Shown here: positions 42,154 to 54,100 of the stretch, one piece after another
How the letters are laid out: each line of letters begins with the position of its first letter
Position numbering within the stretch: the first letter of the stretch is position 1
NCBI RefSeq assembly: GCF_000157895.3
Contig: NC_022663.1
Coordinates: 5,828,001 to 5,892,000, forward strand
DNA from: Mycobacterium kansasii ATCC 12478
GTDB taxonomy: Bacteria > Actinomycetota > Actinomycetes > Mycobacteriales > Mycobacteriaceae
Direction of reading: 5' to 3'
DNA length: 64,000 nucleotides
The notes under the pieces: model-generated
Told to the model about the DNA's origin: nothing
The model's database searches: none
Seen by the model: only the letters and a program-made list of their open reading frames with translations
Position numbers and translations under genes: made by a program

Positions 42154-45100
42154 GCAATCGGGGTCGGATGGTCGGTTGGAACCCGATGGGCGGACATTTC
42201 CGGTAACACAGGCGCAGCTGGGCATATGGCTGTGGCAGCAGACGGGTCGCTCGGCAGTGGAATGGCAAGTCGGGCAGTTCTTGATCATCGACGGTGTCGT
42301 AGATCCTGATTTGATAGGACAGTCGATCCGCCAGGTAATAGCCGAGGCCGAACCGCTGAGGGTCGCCTTTTCTGAAATCGGTGGGCGGGTTTTCCAAACG
42401 CCGTTCCATTACCCGGATTTCGAGATTCCCGTCCACGATCTGCGGTGCTCGCAGCGCCCGGTGCAAGAGGCCTACAGGTTGGCCTCGACCATCCAGCAGG
42501 CGCCCATGTCGCCGGCCGGCCCGCTGTTCAGGTTCGCGTTGTTTCAGACGCAGCCGGAGGAATTCTACCTATTCATCTGCGTTCACCATTTAGTTCTCGA
42601 TGGATTCACTATCACCATTTTAGCGGAACGAATTTCGTCGGTATATTCAGCGCTTGCCGCCGGCAAACCCGTCGCCCCTGCTTATTTCGGATCCCTGGAG
42701 GATCTGGTTCGCTGCGAGTCCAACTACGAGGCTTCTAGCGAATATTCGGACGACGAGCATTACTGGCGCCAAAATATCCCATCGGAAAGCGGGCAGGACA
42801 ACTGGTTTTCGCAAGAGAATGCCGACTGCGATTCCTATACCGCTTCGGTACCCGTGCAATTGGATCCTGACGTCTTGGCAAGGGTGCACGAGTTGTCGCG
42901 GGTGCTGGGTATTCGGCAGTCCTCGATTATTACTGCGGCTTGCGCACTCCTGGTTGGTTCATGCTGCATTGACGGTTCAGAAGTGGTGCTCGATTTTCCG
43001 GTCAGCAGGCGGACGACTCGCGAGTCGAAATTTCTTCCTGGAATGTTGTCCGGGGTCTTGCCGCTGGTTTTGAAAGCATCGTCAGGGTCCGGAGCTGCCG
43101 ATTTCTGCAGGCACGTCGATCTGCAGATTCAGGAGGCCCTTCGGCATCAACGATTTCCGGTTCATACCTTGGATCACAAGACCCAGAACGTTCGGAATAC
43201 GGGTAGGGTAAGCGTCAATTTTATCCCCGCGGCGAATCGCCTTACATTCAATGGGGCCGCGGCAAGGGCATTTTACACAACCGTTGCCCACGTAGATTAT
43301 TTTGGCTTGTACTTCATCAAAGATGACGACGGGCTTTTTCTCAGAACGGTAGGAGCCGGTCGCCCGTTTTCCGATTTCGGGGTTGCTGATCTGGCTGCCC
43401 GCTTGGAGCGGGTTTTGGTGGCGGTGACCGCTGATCCGGGTCGGCGGTTGTCGTCGGTGGATGTGGTGGGTGTGGATGAGCATGCCCGGTTGGTGCGCTG
43501 GGGTAATTGGGCGGCGTTGGCCGCTGGTGGGGTATCGGCGGCGGTGTCGGTGCCGCAGTTGTGGCAGGCGCAGGTGGGGCGTACGCCGCGGGCGGTGGCG
43601 TTGGTGTGTGGGGCTACGTCTACGTCGTGGACTTATGGGCAGGTGGATGCGGCGGCGAATCGGTTAGCGCGGTGGTTGGTGGGCCGTGGGGTGGGGGCCG
43701 GTGATGTGGTGGCGTTGGTGGGGCGGCGCTGCGCGCAGGCGGTGATCGCGATTGTGGCGGTGTGGAAGACGGGGGCGGCGTATTTGCCCATTGATGCGGC
43801 TCATCCGCGGGCACGGGTGAAGTTCATGCTCGATGACGCCAAACCGGTGGTGGCGGTATGCACCGCGGGGTTTGGGCAGCGCCTCGACGGGTTGGGGGTG
43901 CAGGTCATCGAGGTCGACGATCCCGCGATCGCGACCCAGCCCGCCGACCCGTTGCCCGAGCCGGAGGCGGCCAACCTCGCCTACCTCATCTACACCTCGG
44001 GCACCACCGGCACCCCCAAAGCCGTCGCCATCACCCACCACAACATCACCGAGCTGTTTGCTGGTTTGCACCCCGATCTGCAGCCGTTGCCCGGGCAGGT
44101 GTGGGCGCAGTGTCATTCGCATGCCTTTGATGTGTCGGTGTGGGAGATGTGGAGTGCGCTGCTCCACGGCGGACGCCTGGTCATCGTGCCCGACGAGGTC
44201 ACGCGTTCGCCGACGGAGTTGCTGGGCTTGCTGGCTGATGAAGGTGTGCGGGTGCTATGTCAGACACCCTCGGCGTGGTATGCGTTGCAGGCCGCCTATT
44301 CGGCTCACCCGAAGCTGGGGAGCCACCTGCGGCTCGAGGCGGTGGTGGTGGCGGGTGAAGCGCTCGACCCGCCCCGGCTCAAACGGTGGTGGGGTCGGTT
44401 CGGCGGACGCACCCGGCTGGTCAACGCCTATGGCCCGACCGAGGCGACGGTGTATGCCTCGTTTCGCCGGATTCTCGAGGCCGACATCGGCAGTGCTGCA
44501 AGTCCGATTGGGGTGCCGTTGTCGGGGGCGGTGTTGTTGGTGCTGGATCGGTGGTTGCGGCCGGTGCCGGTGGGTGTGGTGGGGGAGTTGTATGTGGCGG
44601 GGTCGGGGGTGGGGTTGGGGTATTGGGGTCGGTCGGGGTTGACGGCGTCGCGGTTTGTGGCGTGTCCGTTTGGTGGGGTGGGTGGGAAACGGATGTATCG
44701 CACCGGGGATGTGGTGCGGTGGGGTGGCGATGGGCAGTTGCAGTATGTGGGCCGTGTTGATGAGCAGGTCAAGATTCGGGGGTATCGGGTCGAGCCGGGT
44801 GAGGTTGCGGCGGCGTTGTTGCAGGTGGAGGGGGTGCAGCAGGCGGTGGTGGTGGTCCGTGAGGACCGGCCGGGGGATCGGCGTCTGGTGGGGTATGTGA
44901 CCGGGGCGGTCGATGGGGTGGCGGTTCGGGCGCGGGTGGCGTCTCGGTTGCCGCATTTCATGGTGCCTGCGGTGGTGGTGGTGGTGCAGGGTTTGCCGTT
45001 GACGGTCAACGGCAAACTTGATACCCGCGCGTTGCCGGCGCCCAGTTATGGTCAAGTCGAGCGGTATCGGGCGCCGGCGACCCCGGTGGAGGCGGTCCTG

Positions 45101-48100
45101 GCCGGGATTTATGCCCAGGTTTTAGGGCTGGATCAAGTCGGTGTTGATGACTCGTTTTTCGATCTTGGCGGGGATTCGTTGTTGGCGATGCGGGTGATCG
45201 CTGCGCTCAATGATGCGTTGGATGTGGGGTTGTCGGTGCGGGCGTTGTTTGAGGCGCCGACGGTGGCGGGGTTGGCGTCGTGGGTGGGGGGTGCGGCGCG
45301 TCGGGGTGGTCCGTTGGTGGCGGGGGTGCGGCCTGCGGTGGTGCCGTTGTCGTTTGCGCAGAGTCGGTTGTGGTTCATCGATCAGGTGCAGGGGCCCTCG
45401 CCGGTTTACCACATGGCGTGGGCGGTGCGGTTGCGTGGTCGGCTGGATGTGGCGGCGTTGGGGGCGGCGTGGGCTGATGTGGTGGGCCGGCATGAGAGTT
45501 TGCGGACGGTGTTTAGCGCGGTGGCGGGGGTGCCGCAGCAGGTGGTTGTTCCGGTTGAGCGGGTGCGGCTGGGTTGGCGGGTTGTCGATGCCGGCGGTTG
45601 GACGGCCGGCCGGGTGGGGCAGGCCGTGGCGGCGGTGGTGGGTCGGTGTTTTGATTTGGCCACCGAGATTCCGGTGCGGGTGCAGTTGTTGGTGGTCGGT
45701 GAGCGCGAGTATGTGCTGGTGGTGGTGGTGCACCATATCGCTGCTGATGGGTGGTCGGTGGCTGCGTTGGCCGCTGATTTGAGTGTGGCTTATGCCAGCC
45801 GGTGTGGGGGTCGAGCGCCGCGGTGGGCGCCGTTGGCGGTGCAGTATGTCGATTACACGTTGTGGCAGCGGGCCAATCTGGGGGAGTTGTCTGATAGCGG
45901 TAGTGCTATTGCGGCGCAGTTGGTGTTTTGGGAAAAGGCGTTGGCGGGGATGCCGGAACGGTTGGAGCTGCCCACCGATCGGCCGTATCCGCAGGTAGCT
46001 GATTATCGCGGTGACCAGGTGGTGGTGGTGTGGTCGGCGGAGTTGCAGCAGCGGGTGGCCCGGGTCGCCCGCGAGCATCGGGCCAGCAGTTTTATGGTGG
46101 TGCAGGCCGCGTTGTCGGTGCTGTTGTCGCAGCTGTGTGCCAGCTCTGATGTGGCGGTGGGGTTTGCGGTGGCTGGCCGGGGTGATCCTGCTCTTGATGG
46201 GCTGGTGGGGTTTTTCGTCAATACGTTGGTGTTGCGGGTCCACGTTGAGGGTGATCCCAGTTTCGCTGAGTTGTTGGCTCAGGTGCGGGCGCGCAGCCTG
46301 GCGGCCTTCGAGCATCAAGATGTGCCTTTTGAGGCGCTTGTCGAGCGGCTCAATCCGGCCCGGTCGTTGGCTTATCACCCGTTGATTCAGGTGTTGGTGG
46401 CCTGGCAGAACTTCGCGGGGGGTGCCGACTTTGCTGGCGGGTTGAGGTTGGGGGATGTGCAGGTCAGTTCGTTGCCGGTGCGGACCCACACGGCTCGGAT
46501 GGATTTGGTGTTTTCGTTGGCCGAATCTTTCACCGAGACCGGTGGACCTGCCGGGATCAACGGGGTGGTGGAGTTTCGCACCGATGTGTTCGACGCGGCC
46601 AGCATCGAGATGCTGGTGAAGCGCTTGGAGCGGGTTTTGGTGGCGGTGACCGCTGATCCGGGTCGGCGGTTGTCGTCGGTGGATGTGGTGGGTGTGGATG
46701 AGCATGCCCGGTTGGTGCGCTGGGGTAATTGGGCGGCGTTGGCCGCTGGTGGGGTATCGGCGGCGGTGTCGGTGCCGCAGTTGTGGCAGGCGCAGGTGGG
46801 GCGTACGCCGCGGGCGGTGGCGTTGGTGTGTGGGGCTACGTCTACGTCGTGGACTTATGGGCAGGTGGATGCGGCGGCGAATCGGTTAGCGCGGTGGTTG
46901 GTGGGCCGTGGGGTGGGGGCCGGTGATGTGGTGGCGTTGGTGGGGCGGCGCTGCGCGCAGGCGGTGATCGCGATTGTGGCGGTGTGGAAGACGGGGGCGG
47001 CGTATTTGCCCATTGATGCGGCTCATCCGCGGGCACGGGTGAAGTTCATGCTCGATGACGCCAAACCGGTGGTGGCGGTATGCACCGCGGGGTTTGGGCA
47101 GCGCCTCGACGGGTTGGGGGTGCAGGTCATCGAGGTCGACGATCCCGCGATCGCGACCCAGCCCGCCGACCCGTTGCCCGAGCCGGAGGCGGCCAACCTC
47201 GCCTACCTCATCTACACCTCGGGCACCACCGGCACCCCCAAAGCCGTCGCCATCACCCACCACAACATCACCCAGCTCTTCACCGCGCCGAACGCGTCCA
47301 TTCTCGCCGCGGGCCAGGCGGTGACACAGTGTCATTCCTATGGGTTTGACGTGTCGGTGTGGGAGATGTGGAGCGCGCTGCTCCACGGCGGACGCCTGGT
47401 CATCGTGCCCGAGGAAGTCACCCGATCACCCACAGACTTCCACAACCTGCTCACCTCCGAGCACGTGGATGTACTGACTCAGACCCCATCTGCGGCTGCG
47501 ATGTTGTCGACGGACGGTTTGGAATCGACGGCACTCGTCGTAGCCGGTGAGGCCTGTCCGGCCGACCTGGTGGACCGCTGGGCGCCCGGACGGATCATGA
47601 TCAACGCCTACGGCCCTACCGAGACGTGGTACGTGTCAATGAGTGCGCCGTTGCGGCCGGGTTCGGGCCCGCCTCCGATTGGGGTGCCGTTGTCGGGGGC
47701 GGTGTTGTTGGTGCTGGATCGGTGGTTGCGGCCGGTGCCGGTGGGTGTGGTGGGGGAGTTGTATGTGGCGGGGTCGGGGGTGGGGTTGGGGTATTGGGGT
47801 CGGTCGGGGTTGACGGCGTCGCGGTTTGTGGCGTGTCCGTTTGGTGGGGTGGGTGGGAAACGGATGTATCGCACCGGGGATGTGGTGCGGTGGGGTGGCG
47901 ATGGGCAGTTGCAGTATGTGGGCCGTGTTGATGAGCAGGTCAAGATTCGGGGGTATCGGGTCGAGCCGGGTGAGGTTGCGGCGGCGTTGTTGCAGGTGGA
48001 GGGGGTGCAGCAGGCGGTGGTGGTGGTCCGTGAGGACCGGCCGGGGGATCGGCGTCTGGTGGGGTATGTGACCGGGGCGGTCGATGGGGTGGCGGTTCGG

Positions 48101-51100
48101 GCGCGGGTGGCGTCTCGGTTGCCGCATTTCATGGTGCCTGCGGTGGTGGTGGTGGTGCAGGGTTTGCCGTTGACGGTCAACGGCAAACTTGATACCCGCG
48201 CGTTGCCGGCGCCCAGTTATGGTCAAGTCGAGCGGTATCGGGCGCCGGCGACCCCGGTGGAGGCGGTCCTGGCCGGGATTTATGCCCAGGTTTTAGGGCT
48301 GGATCAAGTCGGTGTTGATGACTCGTTTTTCGATCTTGGCGGGGATTCGTTGTTGGCGATGCGGGTGATCGCTGCGCTCAATGATGCGTTGGATGTGGGG
48401 TTGTCGGTGCGGGCGTTGTTTGAGGCGCCGACGGTGGCGGGGTTGGCGTCGTGGGTGGGGGGTGCGGCGCGTCGGGGTGGTCCGTTGGTGGCGGGGGTGC
48501 GGCCTGCGGTGGTGCCGTTGTCGTTTGCGCAGAGTCGGTTGTGGTTCATCGATCAGGTGCAGGGGCCCTCGCCGGTTTACCACATGGCGTGGGCGGTGCG
48601 GTTGCGTGGTCGGCTGGATGTGGCGGCGTTGGGGGCGGCGTGGGCTGATGTGGTGGGCCGGCATGAGAGTTTGCGGACGGTGTTTAGCGCGGTGGCGGGG
48701 GTGCCGCAGCAGGTGGTTGTTCCGGTTGAGCGGGTGCGGCTGGGTTGGCGGGTTGTCGATGCCGGCGGTTGGACGGCCGGCCGGGTGGGGCAGGCCGTGG
48801 CGGCGGTGGTGGGTCGGTGTTTTGATTTGGCCACCGAGATTCCGGTGCGGGTGCAGTTGTTGGTGGTCGGTGAGCGCGAGTATGTGCTGGTGGTGGTGGT
48901 GCACCATATCGCTGCTGATGGGTGGTCGGTGGCTGCGTTGGCCGCTGATTTGAGTGTGGCTTATGCCAGCCGGTGTGGGGGTCGAGCGCCGCGGTGGGCG
49001 CCGTTGGCGGTGCAGTATGTCGATTACACGTTGTGGCAGCGGGCCAATCTGGGGGAGTTGTCTGATAGCGGTAGTGCTATTGCGGCGCAGTTGGTGTTTT
49101 GGGAAAAGGCGTTGGCGGGGATGCCGGAACGGTTGGAGCTGCCCACCGATCGGCCGTATCCGCAGGTAGCTGATTATCGCGGTGACCAGGTGGTGGTGGT
49201 GTGGTCGGCGGAGTTGCAGCAGCGGGTGGCCCGGGTCGCCCGCGAGCATCGGGCCAGCAGTTTTATGGTGGTGCAGGCCGCGTTGTCGGTGCTGTTGTCG
49301 CAGCTGTGTGCCAGCTCTGATGTGGCGGTGGGGTTTGCGGTGGCTGGCCGGGGTGATCCTGCTCTTGATGGGCTGGTGGGGTTTTTCGTCAATACGTTGG
49401 TGTTGCGGGTCCACGTTGAGGGTGATCCCAGTTTCGCTGAGTTGTTGGCTCAGGTGCGGGCGCGCAGCCTGGCGGCCTTCGAGCATCAAGATGTGCCTTT
49501 TGAGGCGCTTGTCGAGCGGCTCAATCCGGCCCGGTCGTTGGCTTATCACCCGTTGATTCAGGTGTTGGTGGCCTGGCAGAACTTCGCGGGGGGTGCCGAC
49601 TTTGCTGGCGGGTTGAGGTTGGGGGATGTGCAGGTCAGTTCGTTGCCGGTGCGGACCCACACGGCTCGGATGGATTTGGTGTTTTCGTTGGCCGAATCTT
49701 TCACCGAGACCGGTGGACCTGCCGGGATCAACGGGGTGGTGGAGTTTCGCACCGATGTGTTCGACGCGGCCAGCATCGAGATGCTGGTGAAGCGCTTGGA
49801 GCGGGTTTTGGTGGCGGTGACCGCTGATCCGGGTCGGCGGTTGTCGTCGGTGGATGTGGTGGGTGTGGATGAGCATGCCCGGTTGGTGCGCTGGGGTAAT
49901 TGGGCGGCGTTGGCCGCTGGTGGGGTATCGGCGGCGGTGTCGGTGCCGCAGTTGTGGCAGGCGCAGGTGGGGCGTACGCCGCGGGCGGTGGCGTTGGTGT
50001 GTGGGGCTACGTCTACGTCGTGGACTTATGGGCAGGTGGATGCGGCGGCGAATCGGTTAGCGCGGTGGTTGGTGGGCCGTGGGGTGGGGGCCGGTGATGT
50101 GGTGGCGTTGGTGGGGCGGCGCTGCGCGCAGGCGGTGATCGCGATTGTGGCGGTGTGGAAGACGGGGGCGGCGTATTTGCCCATTGATGCGGCTCATCCG
50201 CGGGCACGGGTGAAGTTCATGCTCGATGACGCCAAACCGGTGGTGGCGGTATGCACCGCGGGGTTTGGGCAGCGCCTCGACGGGTTGGGGGTGCAGGTCA
50301 TCGAGGTCGACGATCCCGCGATCGCGACCCAGCCCGCCGACCCGTTGCCCGAGCCGGAGGCGGCCAACCTCGCCTACCTCATCTACACCTCGGGCACCAC
50401 CGGCACCCCCAAAGCCGTCGCCATCACCCACCACAACATCACCGAGCTGTTTGCTGGTTTGCACCCCGATCTGCAGCCGTTGCCCGGGCAGGTGTGGGCG
50501 CAGTGTCATTCGCATGCCTTTGATGTGTCGGTGTGGGAGATGTGGAGTGCGCTGCTCCACGGCGGACGCCTGGTCATCGTGCCCGACGAGGTCACGCGTT
50601 CGCCGACGGAGTTGCTGGGCTTGCTGGCTGATGAAGGTGTGCGGGTGCTATGTCAGACACCCTCGGCGTGGTATGCGTTGCAGGCCGCCTATTCGGCTCA
50701 CCCGAAGCTGGGGAGCCACCTGCGGCTCGAGGCGGTGGTGGTGGCGGGTGAAGCGCTCGACCCGCCCCGGCTCAAACGGTGGTGGGGTCGGTTCGGCGGA
50801 CGCACCCGGCTGGTCAACGCCTATGGCCCGACCGAGGCGACGGTGTATGCCTCGTTTCGCCGGATTCTCGAGGCCGACATCGGCAGTGCTGCAAGTCCGA
50901 TTGGGGTGCCGTTGTCGGGGGCGGTGTTGTTGGTGCTGGATCGGTGGTTGCGGCCGGTGCCGGTGGGTGTGGTGGGGGAGTTGTATGTGGCGGGGTCGGG
51001 GGTGGGGTTGGGGTATTGGGGTCGGTCGGGGTTGACGGCGTCGCGGTTTGTGGCGTGTCCGTTTGGTGGGGTGGGTGGGAAACGGATGTATCGCACCGGG

Positions 51101-54100
51101 GATGTGGTGCGGTGGGGTGGCGATGGGCAGTTGCAGTATGTGGGCCGTGTTGATGAGCAGGTCAAGATTCGGGGGTATCGGGTCGAGCCGGGTGAGGTTG
51201 CGGCGGCGTTGTTGCAGGTGGAGGGGGTGCAGCAGGCGGTGGTGGTGGTCCGTGAGGACCGGCCGGGGGATCGGCGTCTGGTGGGGTATGTGACCGGGGC
51301 GGTCGATGGGGTGGCGGTTCGGGCGCGGGTGGCGTCTCGGTTGCCGCATTTCATGGTGCCTGCGGTGGTGGTGGTGGTGCAGGGTTTGCCGTTGACGGTC
51401 AACGGCAAACTTGATACCCGCGCGTTGCCGGCGCCCAGTTATGGTCAAGTCGAGCGGTATCGGGCGCCGGCGACCCCGGTGGAGGCGGTCCTGGCCGGGA
51501 TTTATGCCCAGGTTTTAGGGCTGGATCAAGTCGGTGTTGATGACTCGTTTTTCGATCTTGGCGGGGACAGCATTTCCGCGATACAGGTCGCCGCGCGGGC
51601 GCGCGCCGCGGGCATCGAGTGTCGACCTCGGGATCTATTCACCCTTCAAAGCGTCGCTGGGATCGCCGGCGCAGCCCGGTTGAACGGTGACGCCGCGAGC
51701 GGCGCGGTAGATGACTGCGCGGGCGAGGTGCCGGCAACACCGATCATCCGCTGGCTGGAAAGCGTGCAGGGGCCGGTCGGGCAGTTCAATCAGATGGTGC
51801 TAGTGCAGGCTCCGGCTGGCGTTACCAAGGATGACGTGGTGGTCCTGCTGCAAGCGTTGTTGGATCGACACGCAATGCTGCGGTTGCAGGTCGCCGACGG
51901 CAGCACCGGACACTGGTCGTTGTGGGTGCCCGAGCCGGGCAGTGTGGCTGCGCCAAGCCGCCTGCAAGTCGTGCCGGAGATGTCGGAAACGGCACTGGCA
52001 GCGGCCCGGTCCCGGTTGAATCCGGCTGCCGGGGAGATGCTCAGCGCGTTATGGGTCGCCAACGCAGGACAACTGCTGCTAGTCATCCATCACCTAGCTG
52101 TTGACGCGGTGTCTTGGCGGATTTTGCTGGACGATCTCAATAACGCTTGGAATCAACACCGCCGGGGGCAGCGGGTCGTGCTGTCCTCCAGGGGTACGTC
52201 ATTCCGGCGGTGGGCGTCACTGTTAGGTGAGTACGCGCAGCGCCACGAGGTGGTCGCTCAGGTCTCCGCCTGGCAGCAGGTCATGATGCCTGGTGCCGAG
52301 ATGCCCGCGGTTCAACCCGCGGTAGATACGTTCGCCAGCGCCGGGCACATGTCGGCATCGCTCGATGTCGAGACCACCCGCATGCTTACGGACGACGTTC
52401 CCGCGGCGTTCCATGCCCGGATACAGGAAATTCTGCTGATCGCCTACGCGCTGGCGTGGTGGGCATTCTTCGGCGAAGACGCAGGCCGGATCGTTATCGA
52501 CGTCGAGGGCCACGGACGTCAGGATGAATTGGCTCCTGGCATCGACTTGTCCCATACGGTGGGGTGGTTCACCACCAAATACCCGGTGGCAGTGGCCGTG
52601 GAAACAGACCTGCGCTGGACGGATGTGGTGGCTGGTGGGGCCGCACTGGGCGTGGTCATCAAGAACGCCAAAGAGCAGCTTCGCGCCCTACCCGACGGTC
52701 TTACCTATGGGCTGCTGCGTTACCTCACCGCACAGAACGAACAGATCGAGCTCGCGGCAGCCGACCCGCCGATTGGATTCAACTACTTGGGCCGCCTCGG
52801 CGAGCACGCTCAGGCCGTCACTGCCGATGACAGCTGGCAAATCTGCTATGGCGCCTTGCCGGTTAACGAAATGAGCGAGGCTGGCTACGACATGCCGCTG
52901 ATGCACACCGTGGAAGTCAACGCCGCCACAGTTAACACCCCTGCAGGCCCGCAACTGCACGCTGAGTGGACCTGGGCGCCATCCAAAGTTGATCGTGCCC
53001 AGATCACCCGGATAAGCCAATTGTGGTTCGAAGCACTGCGTGGGATCTGCGCACACGTCCGAACCGGCGGCGGCGGGTTGACCCCATCCGATGTGCTGCC
53101 CGCCCGGCTCAGTCAGCAGCAAATCGACGAATTGGGCCGGCAATATCGGATTGCTGATGTTGTGCCGCTTACCCCGCTACAGCAAGCGATGCTTTCCTTT
53201 GCCGGCCGCCCCCACGGCCTCGCGGATGCATACGTGGTACAGGTCGGCATCACCCTGACGGGTCAACTTGACCAGCACCGCCTCCGGCGGGCCGTCGAGA
53301 TCCTCCTCGAGCGCCACCCCAACTTGGCGGCCCGGTTCATCACCGAGGGTCTCGACGAGCCGGTGCAGATCATTCCAGCCAATCCGATAGCGCAGTGGCG
53401 CTATGCCGAGTTCGCCGCCGCCGAGCAGCACGACGTCGAGCGGCTCTGCGCTGCCGAGCGCCAAGCCGTAACCGACCTCACTAACAACGGCCCCCTGAGA
53501 GCCGCTCTCCTTCGCCGGGCGCAGAATCGTCACCTGTTCTTGCTGACCACCCACCACATTGTTTGCGATGGCTGGTCACTGCAGATCATGCTGCGCGACA
53601 TCTTCGCCTGTTACCACGAGCAGGAATTGCCGCGGCCGGTCGCGTACCGGCGTTTTTTGACGTGGCTTGCTGCCCGCGACCACGCCGCAGCCTGCGCCGC
53701 CTGGCGCAAACTCTTTTCCGGTTTCCACACGCCCACTTTGGTGGGCCCACCCAACCGGTCGCGACTCGCTGAGGGCCGCGTGCGATCTTTTCAGCTGCCG
53801 GTCGAAACCACCGACGCGCTGACCCGACTCGCTCGCTCACACACCACGACGATCAATACGGTGTTGCAAGCCGCTTGGGCGCAGGTCCTGGTCTGGCTGA
53901 CCGGCCACCATGATGTGGCCTTCGGCACCACGGTATCTGGGCGGCCCGCCGAGTTGGCCGGTGCACAATCTATGGTCGGCCTGTTGGCCAACACCGTGCC
54001 GGTGCGCGCGATTACCAGCGTGACGACCACGACCACAGAATTGCTCAGCCAACTCAAGCAAGCCCAACACGACACCCTCGAGCATCAATACCTGGCGCTG

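Noticed and set aside
45122..46705. Long open frame (527 codons) on the minus strand inside the NRPS, repeated at 48293-49876
   Set aside because: It is the antisense shadow of the G-rich C-domain repeat. It is His/Arg/Pro-rich, has no family resemblance, and repeats only because the coding strand repeats.
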